Below are positions 1-8,829 of a DNA stretch of 64,000 bases, piece by piece (within the stretch, counting starts at the first letter, position 1; every line of letters starts with the position of its first letter). Source of the stretch: JBFXAF01 sp050184585 (GTDB taxonomy: Bacteria; Pseudomonadota; Alphaproteobacteria; Rhizobiales; Rhizobiaceae); NCBI GenBank assembly GCA_050184585.1, contig JBFXAF010000004.1, positions 372,001 to 436,000 on the forward strand, written 5' to 3'. The translations under genes were made by a program, and so were the position numbers. The notes beneath the pieces are model-generated. The model searched no databases. It was given only the letters and a program-made list of their open reading frames with translations, and was not told the DNA's origin.

Positions 1-1419
1 ATCGCCGCTGCCGCCACGATGTTCGCGCGCGACGCACGCATCGGCTGCGCCTATGGCGCGACCGGCCCCGACATGGGCCCGGCATCGAACCTCGCCCAGC
101 ATCTCATCGACTGCCTCAACGTCGTGTGCGGCCGCTTCCTGCGGGAAGGCGACCCCGTCAAGCGGGTCAACGTCCTCGACGCCCCGCGCGACATACGGGC
201 GGAGGTGCTCGGCGCTGACCGCCCATGGGAATCGCAGGCTCCGAGCCGTATCCGAGGCGCCGGCGCGATCTATGGCGAACGGCTCAGCGGAACCCTGTCC
301 GACGAGATACTCACGCCGGGCGAAGGCCGTATCCGCGCGCTGTTCGTCGATGGCGGCGACCCGGCGACCTCGTTGCCGGACCGCACCAGGGCGCTGGAGG
401 CGCTCGGTTCGCTCGACCTGCTGGTCGCCATAGAGCCCTGGCCAACGCCGACGTCGAGGCTAGCGCATTACGTGCTGCCGCCGAAGATGCAGTACGAGCG
501 CGCCGACCTCTCTTTCCGCCTCGACGGACGTTCGGTCTGGCCGGGCGCCTGGGCACAGTTCACGCTGCCGGCCGTGACGCCGCCCGAGGACGCGGATGTC
601 GCCGACGACTGGTTCATGTTCTGGGCCATTGCGGCGCAGCTCGGCCGCACCATCCGCTATGCCGGCCACGAGCTGTCTCTCGACGAGGCCCCGACGACCG
701 AGGGCCTGCTGGACCTGCAGACGCGCGGCACGCATGTGGCGCTCGACGAACTGCGGCGGCGGCCACACGGGTTCTCGCTCGATCCGGCCGGCACTACGGT
801 CCTGCCCGCAGGCGAAGGCGGCGCTAAGTTCGACGTCATGCCGTGCGACGTCGCGGAGGAGTGCGAGGCGTATTTCCGCAACCATGTCGGGGCGAGTCAT
901 TTCGAACGCGACGGCCGCCGGTTCTCGCATCTGTTGGCCGTTCGGCGGATGCGCGACTTTTTCAATTCCACCGGCGTGCACATCGACGGGATCCGCGCCC
1001 GCAATCCATACAACCCGGCCTATCTTAGTCCGGCGGACATGGACGCGCTGGGTCTCGGCGAAGGCGACCGCGTCGTGCTGGAAACGGCGCATGGGACCGT
1101 CGTGGCGATCGCCGCCGCCGACCCCAAACTGCGAGCCGGGGTCGTGTCCATCGCCCATGGCTGGGGAGGTCTTCCCGGCGACGAGAGCGAGCTCGCCACG
1201 TTGGGCACGTCAGTCAATCAGCTTACGGACACGACACGTCACGTCGAGACGATCAACGCGATGCCTCACATGACGGCCATCCCAGTGGACGTGCGGCGGG
1301 TGGAGAGCGCCGAGGAAGCAGCCGGGCACAAGCCGGCGGATGATCACGCCGTCTCGGCGAAGATTTCGCGTCCGATCAGCATGCGCCGTATCTCGGTGGT
1401 GCCGCCGCCGATCTCGTAG
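1..1419 (+). CDS. Molybdopterin-dependent oxidoreductase, C-terminal part (5' end outside window)
   Basis: The reading frame is open from base 1, so the first ATG (base 19) is internal and the gene starts before the window. The visible 470 or so residues are the C-terminal half of a DMSO-reductase-superfamily (BisC/PhsA/FdhA-like) molybdenum enzyme. They carry the late catalytic domain followed by a molybdopterin-dinucleotide binding domain, recognisable from the 'RNPYNPAYLSPADMDALGLGEG' style stretch near residue 330 and the closing segment around 'THMTAIPVDV' typical of this fold. The substrate cannot be told, because the N-terminal FeS motif and the Mo-ligand residue are missing. The last 25 codons overlap the 3' end of the convergent acyl-CoA dehydrogenase gene by 76 bases; that tail is low-complexity and may be an extension beyond the conserved domain. 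Confidence 0.8.
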   Translation: MAAAATMFARDARIGCAYGATGPDMGPASNLAQHLIDCLNVVCGRFLREGDPVKRVNVLDAPRDIRAEVLGADRPWESQAPSRIRGAGAIYGERLSGTLSDEILTPGEGRIRALFVDGGDPATSLPDRTRALEALGSLDLLVAIEPWPTPTSRLAHYVLPPKMQYERADLSFRLDGRSVWPGAWAQFTLPAVTPPEDADVADDWFMFWAIAAQLGRTIRYAGHELSLDEAPTTEGLLDLQTRGTHVALDELRRRPHGFSLDPAGTTVLPAGEGGAKFDVMPCDVAEECEAYFRNHVGASHFERDGRRFSHLLAVRRMRDFFNSTGVHIDGIRARNPYNPAYLSPADMDALGLGEGDRVVLETAHGTVVAIAAADPKLRAGVVSIAHGWGGLPGDESELATLGTSVNQLTDTTRHVETINAMPHMTAIPVDVRRVESAEEAAGHKPADDHAVSAKISRPISMRRISVVPPPIS

Positions 1420-2501
1420 AGCTTGGCGTCCCGTACGAGCCGCTGCGCGCTGGTCTCGTTGCTGTAGCCGTTGGCGCCGAGCGCCTGCATGGCCTGGAGC
1501 GCGACCTGCGTCGTGCGCTCGGCGACGAAGAGATAGACCGACGCGGCGTCCTTGCGCGTGATGGTGCCGCGGTCGGCGGCGGCTGCGGCCATGAAGACAT
1601 AGCTCTGGCAGGCGCTGAGCGTCGCGTACATGTCGGCGATCTTGCCCTGCATCAGCTGGAACTCGCCGATCGGCTGCCCGAACTGTCGCCGCTCGTGCAG
1701 GTAGGGCGCGACGAGGTCAACCGCCGCCTGCATGATCCCGAGGCACTGGCTGGACGCGATGACGCGCTCGAAGTCGAGCCCGCCCATCAAGACGCGCACG
1801 CCGCCGTTCACCTTGCCGAGCACATTCTCGACGGGAACCCGGCAGTTGTCGAAGATGAGTTCGGCCGAACCTGACGCGCGCATGCCCCAGAGGTCGAGCT
1901 TGCGGCCGACGGAGAAGCCTTCGCAACTGCCGTCGACGAGGAAGGCGGTGATGCCGCGCTTGCCCGCGGAGGGATCGGTCTTGGCGTAGACCAGCGCGAG
2001 GTTGGTATTCGAACCGTTGGTGATCCACATCTTCGAGCCGTTGAGCAGGTAGTGGTCGCCCTTGAGCGTCGCCGCGGTGCGCATCGACACGATGTCCGAG
2101 CCAGCCTCGGCCTCCGTCATCGCGATCGCGCCGATGAGCGCTCCGGAGAGAAGTCCCGGATAATAGCGCGCCTTCTGGTCCGGCGTGGCATTGCGGCGGA
2201 ACTGGTCGATCATCAGGCTCGAATGGACGCCGTAGCACATGGCGACGGCCGCGCTAGTGCGGGCGAGTTCGGAGAGCACCGCGCAGTGCTCGACATAGCC
2301 GAAGCCGAAGCCCCCGTCGGCCTCGTCGGCGATGACGCCGAGCAGGCCGGCCTCGCCGAACTTCGGCCAAGCGTAGGCGTGGAAGCGGTCCTCGCGGTCA
2401 TGCGCAACGACGTTCGGCGCGATCTCCTCGCGGGCGAAGCGGCCCGTGGTCTCGACCAGCATGCGCGTGGTTTCGTTCAGTCCGAGATCGAGGCCCTGCA
2501 T
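1344..2501 (-). CDS. Acyl-CoA dehydrogenase, isovaleryl-CoA dehydrogenase type
   Basis: A 385-residue flavoenzyme catalysing alpha,beta-dehydrogenation of an acyl-CoA, with electrons passed to ETF. The full N-terminal, beta-barrel and C-terminal ACAD domains are present ('MTEAEAGSD' near 128, 'WITNGSNTN' near 159). The catalytic base position of the SCAD/MCAD type (YEGTS) is GGGTT here, while the isovaleryl/long-chain-type Glu is present in GLDFERV (E245). The segment after it (PYLHERRQFGQ) also resembles isovaleryl-CoA dehydrogenase. A branched or bulky short acyl-CoA substrate is therefore likely (inference). The open frame extends upstream to 2618, but the ATG at 2501 follows AGGACAG and matches the family start. 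It lies 25 nt downstream of a second ACAD gene in a luxR-acad-acad operon. Confidence 0.9.
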   Translation of the reverse strand: MQGLDLGLNETTRMLVETTGRFAREEIAPNVVAHDREDRFHAYAWPKFGEAGLLGVIADEADGGFGFGYVEHCAVLSELARTSAAVAMCYGVHSSLMIDQFRRNATPDQKARYYPGLLSGALIGAIAMTEAEAGSDIVSMRTAATLKGDHYLLNGSKMWITNGSNTNLALVYAKTDPSAGKRGITAFLVDGSCEGFSVGRKLDLWGMRASGSAELIFDNCRVPVENVLGKVNGGVRVLMGGLDFERVIASSQCLGIMQAAVDLVAPYLHERRQFGQPIGEFQLMQGKIADMYATLSACQSYVFMAAAAADRGTITRKDAASVYLFVAERTTQVALQAMQALGANGYSNETSAQRLVRDAKLYEIGGGTTEIRRMLIGREIFAETA

Positions 2502-2526
2502 GGTCTGTCCTGCGTGATGGCCCGGC

Positions 2527-3681
2527 TCAGCGCGGCAGGCCGGACCAGTTGGCGATGTTGTTGCGCTGGATCGCCGACGAGCCGCCGATGATCGGCATGA
2601 CGAGCACGTCGCGAACATAGCGCTCTATGTCGAAGTCCTTCACATAGCCATAGGCGCCGAAGATCGTCTGGCTTTCGAGCACGATCGCCTTGGCGGCCTC
2701 GGTGACGAACAGTTTGGTCATCGACGTCTCGACGCCCGACGGGATTTGCTGATCGGCGAGCGAGGCGGCATGGTAGGTGAGCAGCCGCGCCGCGTGCAGC
2801 TGTGTCTTCATGTCGGCGAGCTTGTGGCGGACCGACTGGAGCGTCGCGATCGGCTTGCCGAACTGCTTGCGCTCGGTGCTGTAGGCCCAGGCATCCTCGA
2901 AGGCGGCCGACGCGATGCCTAGCGCCATTGCGGCGACCTCCAGCTTCTCCACGTCGAGCCCTATGCCGGCGATCATCTGCCAGCCCCGGTTCCAGCCGTC
3001 CTTGCCGCCGACGAGGTTGGCGATCGGCACCCTTACGTTGTCGAAATTCACGTCCGTCGTGGCGGCGCCCTTCAGGCCCATTCCGTCGATCGGCGTGATC
3101 GTCACGCCCTTCGCGCCGCGCGGCACCAGCACCATGGAGAGGTTGGAATATCGCTTTCCGGCGCGGTCGGAGCAGGCAAGCGTGTAGATGTAGTCGCAGA
3201 TGTCGGCGCCCGAGCAGAAGCGCTTCGAGCCGTTGATCACCAGCTCGTCGCCGTCGCGTTCCAGGGTCGTCTTGACGCTGGCGAGGTCAGCGCCGACGTC
3301 CGGCTCGGTCCAGCCGTAGGCGAACATGATCTCGCCGGCCGCGATCTTCGGCAGTAGTTCCCGCTTCTGCTCTTCCGAGCCGCAGTCGACGACGTTCATG
3401 CCGGCATAGCAGGCCGACATGATGTAGGGGATGGCGACCGCCATCGAGCGTCGGGACAGTTCCTCGATCACGACGAGCGTAGCGAGGATGTCGCGGCCCG
3501 CGCCGCCATACTCCTCGGATATGGTGAGGCCCATCACGCCCATACGACCGAGCTCGTCGAACACGTCGCGCGGGAAGTGGTTCTTCCTGTCCCACTCCTG
3601 CGCCTTCTGGCGCGGCATGTGCGTGTCGACGAAACGCCGCAGCGAGTCCTGCAGCATGCCGATATGTTCGGGTAGCTTCAC
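2527..3681 (-). CDS. Acyl-CoA dehydrogenase
   Basis: A 384-residue acyl-CoA dehydrogenase. The ACAD signature 'AYGWTEPDVGADLAS' (around 121-135) and the C-terminal 'TIFGAYGYVKDFDIERY' stretch are clear. The usual late Glu is absent (PIIGGSSAIQ), and the candidate base is E245 in GLDVEKLEV, again the isovaleryl/long-chain arrangement. The start chosen is a GTG at 3681 preceded by GGAG at about 8 nt. The open frame reaches 3918 but would run into the luxR gene. It sits 40 nt downstream of luxR and 25 nt upstream of the second ACAD, so the three genes are probably one transcript. Substrate unknown; the neighbourhood suggests a branched or alicyclic acyl-CoA. Confidence 0.9.
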   Translation of the reverse strand: MKLPEHIGMLQDSLRRFVDTHMPRQKAQEWDRKNHFPRDVFDELGRMGVMGLTISEEYGGAGRDILATLVVIEELSRRSMAVAIPYIMSACYAGMNVVDCGSEEQKRELLPKIAAGEIMFAYGWTEPDVGADLASVKTTLERDGDELVINGSKRFCSGADICDYIYTLACSDRAGKRYSNLSMVLVPRGAKGVTITPIDGMGLKGAATTDVNFDNVRVPIANLVGGKDGWNRGWQMIAGIGLDVEKLEVAAMALGIASAAFEDAWAYSTERKQFGKPIATLQSVRHKLADMKTQLHAARLLTYHAASLADQQIPSGVETSMTKLFVTEAAKAIVLESQTIFGAYGYVKDFDIERYVRDVLVMPIIGGSSAIQRNNIANWSGLPR

Positions 3682-3721
3682 GACTTGATCTCCGCGCGAG
3701 GATGATCGCTGGCTGCGTCTC

Positions 3722-4591
3722 TTATGCGAACTGACCCGCCGATATGGCAGGCCGCCGAGCGGGCTGCGGCCGGACTTCCAGGCGGCGCACCGACGCAAGT
3801 GACAGGTACCAGAGAAGGAGTTCGTGGCGGGAGCCGATGCCGAGCCGCTGATAAGCGCGCTTGCGGTAGGTGACGACGCTTTCCTCGGCGATACCGAGCG
3901 TGGAGGCAATGCCCGCAATCGAGATGCCGTAGAGGATATGCGAACACACCTCCAACTCGCGGCGCGGCAGCTTCACGTCGGCCATCGAGAGAATCTCCTC
4001 GATGTGTCCGAGCGACTTCAGCCCGAGGAAAGGCGTGCGCATGCGGTCGATGATCTGGGCATGTTTGGCGATGAGCGAGATGAGCGAGCGCGCCAGCGTG
4101 GCAATGCCCGCGATGTCCTTTTCCTGGAAGGCGCCACTCTTCACCGAGCGTGTCACGGTCAGACCGTAGCGCTCGCCGCCGCAATCGCCCCAGACCATGA
4201 CGAGGTCCATGATACGGGCGCGCCGGGACAGGCGGTCGTGAAGGCGCAAATCGTCGATGCGGCTCGGATCGATGCGGATCAGCAGAGGGCGGCGCGTCAT
4301 GCCGCCGGCCAGCGCCTCGGCGACCGAAGGATGGTCGATCCAGTGGTCTTCCATGGTGCCGAGCGACGCGGCGAGGCCGGTCGCCTCTACTCCGTCGCGG
4401 GAGCGGACGAGTTCGACGCAATCGTCGAGCACCTTGTACATCCGGCATTCTTCTGCGCCCACCGCCTCCATCAGGAGGGAGGACAACTGCTCCTCGAAAG
4501 ACTCTGTGCCGATGGAGTCGATCAGCATGTGCTGGATCGAGGAGCGGCCGACGTCGATGGCTTCGATTCTCAGTATCTCGCAGGTGGACAT
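3722..4591 (-). CDS. LuxR-family transcriptional regulator
   Basis: A 289-residue regulator with a C-terminal LuxR/GerE helix-turn-helix at about residues 215-270 ('LPRRELEVCSHILYGISIAG', then a recognition helix ending in 'YRKRAYQRLGI'). The N-terminal 200 residues match no sensory domain I can name with confidence; they are predicted globular and show no receiver-domain Asp pattern or autoinducer-domain signature. The ATG at 4591 is preferred over 4606 because GGAGGAG ends 4 nt before it. It heads the operon with two acyl-CoA dehydrogenases and is divergent from an SDR gene across a 219 bp gap containing a palindrome. It is probably the local activator of region A, with a metabolite ligand (inference). 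Confidence 0.88.
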   Translation of the reverse strand: MSTCEILRIEAIDVGRSSIQHMLIDSIGTESFEEQLSSLLMEAVGAEECRMYKVLDDCVELVRSRDGVEATGLAASLGTMEDHWIDHPSVAEALAGGMTRRPLLIRIDPSRIDDLRLHDRLSRRARIMDLVMVWGDCGGERYGLTVTRSVKSGAFQEKDIAGIATLARSLISLIAKHAQIIDRMRTPFLGLKSLGHIEEILSMADVKLPRRELEVCSHILYGISIAGIASTLGIAEESVVTYRKRAYQRLGIGSRHELLLWYLSLASVRRLEVRPQPARRPAISAGQFA

Positions 4592-4652
4592 GATGCTCCT
4601 CCGCATTCTGACTGGTCCGCTATCGACGGATCGGCGTCGCGTCTCTCGGAAT

Positions 4653-4677
4653 AAATACTAACGTACGTTTTTTTAAT
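4653..4677. promoter_or_regulatory. Candidate operator with AACGTACGTT palindrome
   Basis: An AT-rich island in GC-rich DNA between the divergent luxR and SDR genes. The core AACGTACGTT (4660-4669) is a perfect palindrome, flanked by AAATAC on the left and a T-run on the right. It closely resembles the sequence at 10511-10534 between thiolase and OYE. Which protein binds is unknown; the TetR regulator at 22097 and the adjacent LuxR protein are candidates. Confidence 0.45.
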
Positions 4678-4810
4678 TTCAGGTCAACAGGCTTTTCCAT
4701 TTCCGTTGCAGCAGCCCGTCCCCGCATCGAGGGACTTTGGTCCGCAACGGGCACGTCGTAGGTGTTGCGGCCATCATGCGCGTCACGCGCGGAACATTGT
4801 GGAGGACACC

Positions 4811-5566
4811 ATGCTCAAAGGCGCGGCCGTGATCGTCGGAGGTTCCGGCGGCATCGGACAGGGGATCTGCCGAAGCTTCGCGGCAGCAGGCGTTCCGGTG
4901 CTGGTCACATACCGCTCAGGAAAAGCGGCGGCCGAGAACGTCTCCAAAGAGATCAATGAGACCGGCGGGCGGGCGATCATCGCGCAATGCGACCTCACTA
5001 AGCCAGACACGGTCGATTCAGCGCTCGCCGCCGCCAAGGATGCGTTCGGCGACATCGGCGCGGTCGTTCTCGCGTCCGGCCCGAGCGTCGGTCAGGAATA
5101 TGTGTCCAAGCTGTCGATGGAGGCGGCGCGGGAGGCTTTCGAGGCAGATGTGATCGGTTTCCTCACCCTCGCCCAGAAATCCATTCCGATCCTGAAAGAG
5201 CGCGGCGGCGGCAGCATCGTCGCGCTGAGTTCGATCGCCGTCCACCGCTTCCCGCCCAAGGACATCCTCGGCGGGTTGCCGAAGTCGGGCGTCGAGATGC
5301 TGTGCCGGGGTTTCGCCAAGGAAGAAGGGCGGTTTGGCATCCGCTTCAACTGCGTGGCGCCCGGCTTCATCGAGGCCGGTCTCGGCAAGAAGTTCATGGA
5401 CGAACTCTACACGCCCGACGTGTGGGACCGGCAGCGCAAGGAAACGCCGCTGCGCCGCTTCGGACAGCCGTCGGACATCGGCGAGGCGGTGCTCTTCCTC
5501 GCGTCCGACAGGGCCAGTTTCGTCACCGGCCAGACACTGGTGGTCGACGGCGGCTTCTGCCTCTGA
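4811..5566 (+). CDS. SDR-family protein lacking the catalytic Tyr
   Basis: A 252-residue short-chain dehydrogenase/reductase fold protein. The N-terminal nucleotide motif is clear (VGGSGGIGQG, residues 9-18) and the C-terminus has the usual 'GQTLVVDGGF' ending. The active site is degenerate: Ser140/Ser141 and Lys158 are present, but the position four before the Lys, normally Tyr, is Gly154 (GGLPK instead of YxxxK), and the NNAG motif is replaced by ASGPS. It may be a non-classical reductase or a binding protein. The ATG at 4811 follows GGAGGACACC, and upstream in-frame ATGs lack a ribosome site. It is the first plus-strand gene opposite luxR, 216 bp before the enoyl-CoA hydratase. Confidence 0.85.
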   Translation: MLKGAAVIVGGSGGIGQGICRSFAAAGVPVLVTYRSGKAAAENVSKEINETGGRAIIAQCDLTKPDTVDSALAAAKDAFGDIGAVVLASGPSVGQEYVSKLSMEAAREAFEADVIGFLTLAQKSIPILKERGGGSIVALSSIAVHRFPPKDILGGLPKSGVEMLCRGFAKEEGRFGIRFNCVAPGFIEAGLGKKFMDELYTPDVWDRQRKETPLRRFGQPSDIGEAVLFLASDRASFVTGQTLVVDGGFCL

Positions 5567-5782
5567 TCCTGACCGTCGAGGCGGGAATGCGGTGATCGTC
5601 CCCGATGCAGGGACATGCGGCAAAACGGGACACTCCTTAGGCAAGGAAGCATGACCCGAACTGCCCGTCAGGCTCGGCCCGCATCCTCCCAAGCGGCTTG
5701 GCGTGGCGAAGACGAAGATCGCCATGCCATTGACTTCACGAGATAATCGGATTGACGGGCAGCCAACCTTCTCGGGGCGGGG

Positions 5783-6565
5783 ATGGCGATGACGGCACCT
5801 TTCGTCCGCGTCGAGCGCGACGGTCACACGCTGATCGCCATCATCGACAACCCCCCGGTCAATGCGCTGCATCCCGACGTGTCGAACTCGATCCTGGAGG
5901 TGGTGCGCGAGGCCGAGCGGGATCGCTCGGTGCGATCCTTCATCCTGACAGGCACCGGCCGCTGCTTCGTCGCCGGCGGCGACATCAAGTATTTCACCAG
6001 CCTGGACAAGCGCACCGCCGCCGAGATGGCGCTGTCGGTGCAGACGATGCAGGCCGCACTGCACGAACTTCGTGTGCCGGTCATCGTCGCGCTGAACGGT
6101 CATGCGCTCGGCGGCGGCCTCGAACTGACGATGGCCTGCGATATCGCCATCGCGGAAGAACAGGCGACGCTCGGCCTGACGGAAGTCAAACTCGGCCTGA
6201 TCCCGGGCGCCGGCGGCACACGCATGCTCTGCCGCATGGTGCCGCGCGGCACCGCCAAGCGGCTGCTTTTCACCGGCGACAAGATCAAGGCCGCGGAAGC
6301 CCTTGCGATCGGGCTGGTCGACCAGGTCGTGCCGGAGGGTCAGTCGCTCGCCGCGGCGAAGGCGCTGGCCGAAAGAATCAACGCCGCCGGACCGCTGGCG
6401 GTCGCGGCGGCAAAGAAGTCCGCCAACTACGGGCTCGACCACTCGCTCGACGAGGGTCACCGGCGCGAGGTCGAACTGTTCGCGGCGCTTTTCGACAGCG
6501 CCGACCATCGCGAAGGCATCGAAGCCTTCCTGTCACGCCGCCCCGCCGCGTTCACGGGCCAATAA
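5783..6565 (+). CDS. Enoyl-CoA hydratase (crotonase family)
   Basis: A 260-residue crotonase-fold enzyme hydrating 2-enoyl-CoA to 3-hydroxyacyl-CoA. Both catalytic glutamates are present: one in 'GHALGGGLELTMACD' and one in 'TEVKLGLIPGAGGTRML'. The oxyanion-hole glycines (GRCFVAGGDIK; ALGGG) are also in place, so hydratase activity is plausible, unlike two other crotonases in this window. The ATG at 5783 follows a G-rich stretch; a second in-frame ATG at 5789 is also possible. It is followed by a racemase-like gene 29 nt later and an acyl-CoA dehydrogenase, which together form a short beta-oxidation set. Confidence 0.92.
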   Translation: MAMTAPFVRVERDGHTLIAIIDNPPVNALHPDVSNSILEVVREAERDRSVRSFILTGTGRCFVAGGDIKYFTSLDKRTAAEMALSVQTMQAALHELRVPVIVALNGHALGGGLELTMACDIAIAEEQATLGLTEVKLGLIPGAGGTRMLCRMVPRGTAKRLLFTGDKIKAAEALAIGLVDQVVPEGQSLAAAKALAERINAAGPLAVAAAKKSANYGLDHSLDEGHRREVELFAALFDSADHREGIEAFLSRRPAAFTGQ

Positions 6566-6594
6566 GGTCGGCCGGCAGACCACGGAGAAATCAA

Positions 6595-7383
6595 ATGAAG
6601 CTCTGCGTGATCCACATCAACGGCAAGAATGGCTCGGAGGTCTACACCGCGCTCATCGACGGCGTCTTCAACCGGGTAAAGCAGCCCGGCACCGAGATCA
6701 CCCATCGCTACGCCCGGCTGAAGCGCGCGTCGGACACGATCTATGCCTATCCGTACTACATCAACTCGCTCGACGTGGTTCATCGCTTCCACGAAGCGAG
6801 CAATGACGGTTTCGACGGCGTGATGGTGGCCTGCTCGGGCGATCCCGGCGTCATCCAGGGCCGATCGGTCTCGAAGATACCCGTCGTCGGCCCATTCGCG
6901 GCGGCGATGCATCTCGCCTGCGAATACGGCCTGAAGTTTGGCGTCGTCACCGTCGAGGACCGGCCATGGCTGGAGGCTGTCCACACGATCGTCGACGCCA
7001 ACGGCATGCGTTCGCGCTGCAGCGGCATCCGCAGCATCGAGACGCCGTCGAAGATCGCCTTCACCCAGGGCTTCGTCGATTCCTCCGGTGTAATCGCCGA
7101 CATCGAAAAGCAGGCGCGGCGCCTCGTCGATGAGGGCGCAAACTCGGTGATCCTCGCGAGCGCCGGCCTGAGTTGCATCGGCGCGGCCGCCGCCTTCACC
7201 CAGATCCCCGGCCTCGGCGTGCCGGTGTTCGACGTGCTCACCATAGGGCTGAAGACGCTGGAAATGCGGGTGGAGCTCACGACCAAGGGCGGCTTCCCGG
7301 TGACCAGCCGCGTCGGCCTTACCGAACTCCAGGACGTCGCCGACACGGCGCGTGTCAAGGCGCAGTTCCCAGTGCAGATCTGA
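6595..7383 (+). CDS. Asp/Glu/hydantoin racemase-superfamily protein with one active-site Cys
   Basis: A 262-residue member of the Asp/Glu racemase superfamily (amino-acid and hydantoin racemases, maleate isomerase, arylmalonate decarboxylase). The first active-site Cys is present in VMVACSGDPG (C80). The second, expected in a GC-T/A-G motif, is Ser189 in VILASAGLSC, with a displaced Cys at 194. A two-base racemase is therefore unlikely in the usual form; a one-cysteine isomerase or decarboxylase is conceivable (inference). The ATG at 6595 is preceded by GGAGAAATCAA. It lies between an enoyl-CoA hydratase and an acyl-CoA dehydrogenase with gaps of 29 and 21 nt, so an alpha-epimerisation or decarboxylation step on the same substrate family is possible. 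Confidence 0.85.
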   Translation: MKLCVIHINGKNGSEVYTALIDGVFNRVKQPGTEITHRYARLKRASDTIYAYPYYINSLDVVHRFHEASNDGFDGVMVACSGDPGVIQGRSVSKIPVVGPFAAAMHLACEYGLKFGVVTVEDRPWLEAVHTIVDANGMRSRCSGIRSIETPSKIAFTQGFVDSSGVIADIEKQARRLVDEGANSVILASAGLSCIGAAAAFTQIPGLGVPVFDVLTIGLKTLEMRVELTTKGGFPVTSRVGLTELQDVADTARVKAQFPVQI

Positions 7384-7404
7384 GAAAAGACGGGAAACGG
7401 GATC

Positions 7405-8577
7405 ATGGAAAGAGTTCCGCTCGCAGCGACGATGTTCCTCACCGAGGAGGAACTGGCTTTCCGCGACGTCGTCCGGCGCTTCATGCGCGACGAGGTGGAG
7501 CCCCTCGTCCCGAAGATGGAGAAGGACGGCACGCCGCCCGAGGGCCTGCTCAAGCGCATGGGCGACGCTGGGCTGCTCGGCACGTTCCTGCCGGAAGAAT
7601 ATGGCGGCGCGGGCGCGTCGCTGATGACCCGCGCCATCGTGGCCGAAGAGACCGCGCGCACCAATGCCGGTCTCGACGCGGTGCTGTTCGTCAACATCAG
7701 CTTGGTGGCGCGGCATCTCGCGAAATACGGAACGCCGGCGCAGAAGGAGAAATACCTCCGCCCGCTGGCGATGGGCGAAATCTCGGCCTCGATCTGCATC
7801 ACCGAGCCGCAGGGCGGCTCCAACGCGCTCTCGCCCAAGACCACCGGCCGCAGGGACGGCAACGAATGGGTGGTCAAGGGCCACAAGACCTACATCACCA
7901 ATTCGCCCATCGCGTCCTTCTTCCTCGTCTTCGCACGCACCAGCGGCGAGGACCGCAGGATGCACGGCGGCACGTGCTTCATCGTCGAGCGCGGCATGCC
8001 GGGCCTGAGCATCGGGCAGCCGTTCGACAAGCTGAGCCTGAGGTCGTCGCCGACGGCGGAGGTCTTCTTCGACAACGTGCGGGTGACCGACGAGCACATC
8101 CTCGGCGAGGTCGACAACGGCTTCTCGATCCTGCTCGACGGGCTCGATCTCGAGCGCGTCTTCGAAGGCGCGAGCAACACCGGCATCGGCCAGGCCTGCC
8201 TCGACGTGGCGGTGCCCTACGCGCTGGAACGCAAGGTGTTCGGCTCGCCGATCTCCGACTACCAGATGATCCAGGACAAGATCGCGCGCATGGCGGCCGG
8301 CGTCGAAATCTCGCGGACCATGTTCTACAGCCTTGTCCGCGCCTGCGAACGCGGCATCAACGTCAACAGCGAAGCGGCGATGCTGAAGCTCTACTCGGCC
8401 GAGATGGCGGTCGAGAATTCGCGCGAGGCGGTGCAGATTCTCGGCGGCGCGGGACTGATGGAAGAGTATCCGGCCGCGCGCCTCTACCGCGACGCCAAGC
8501 ACCACGAGATCGGCGCCGGAACCAGCGAGATCCAGAAGCTGATCATCAGCAAGGAAACGCTGAAGCACTATCGGTAG
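7405..8577 (+). CDS. Acyl-CoA dehydrogenase
   Basis: A 390-residue acyl-CoA dehydrogenase with all three ACAD domains. The FAD/substrate signature 'ICITEPQGGSNA' (130-141) and 'KTYITNSP' (161-168) are present. The C-terminal motif is GAGTSEIQ, which lacks the SCAD-type Glu; E250 in GLDLERV is the probable catalytic base, as in isovaleryl-CoA dehydrogenase and LCAD. The ATG at 7405 has a GGGAAACGGGATC leader. It is the third ACAD in the first 9 kb, in an apparent operon with the crotonase and racemase. It ends just before a long non-coding, palindrome-rich interval. Confidence 0.92.
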   Translation: MERVPLAATMFLTEEELAFRDVVRRFMRDEVEPLVPKMEKDGTPPEGLLKRMGDAGLLGTFLPEEYGGAGASLMTRAIVAEETARTNAGLDAVLFVNISLVARHLAKYGTPAQKEKYLRPLAMGEISASICITEPQGGSNALSPKTTGRRDGNEWVVKGHKTYITNSPIASFFLVFARTSGEDRRMHGGTCFIVERGMPGLSIGQPFDKLSLRSSPTAEVFFDNVRVTDEHILGEVDNGFSILLDGLDLERVFEGASNTGIGQACLDVAVPYALERKVFGSPISDYQMIQDKIARMAAGVEISRTMFYSLVRACERGINVNSEAAMLKLYSAEMAVENSREAVQILGGAGLMEEYPAARLYRDAKHHEIGAGTSEIQKLIISKETLKHYR

Positions 8578-8829
8578 GGCACACTTCGTCCTCGCCACGC
8601 TCCGTTTCCGGTCTCGCCATTGGTTTTTGAGCGCCCATGACTCGCTTTCCGACCCGGCTTGGCCGGTCGGGCGTCATGGGTAGTCGGGAAGCGGGGCGCG
8701 AGGGCCGAGCCTTCCGAATAGATTTACGTGGCGCGATCCCCGCGCCCCGCCGGCGACTTTTGGCGCCCGCCCGATCCGCTTCCCCTCCTTCGCTGACTTT
8801 CGCCAACTCCGGAGGGTTAAGTGCAACCG

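Noticed and set aside
460..1158. Long antisense open frame opposite the molybdopterin oxidoreductase
   Set aside because: Mirror frame of a GC-rich gene: no ribosome site, Arg/His/Gly-rich composition and no recognisable domain. The sense strand has clear family motifs.
6457..8598. 713-codon minus-strand open frame across the crotonase, racemase and acyl-CoA dehydrogenase genes
   Set aside because: It spans three well-supported plus-strand genes and reads as a shadow, with repetitive charged composition.
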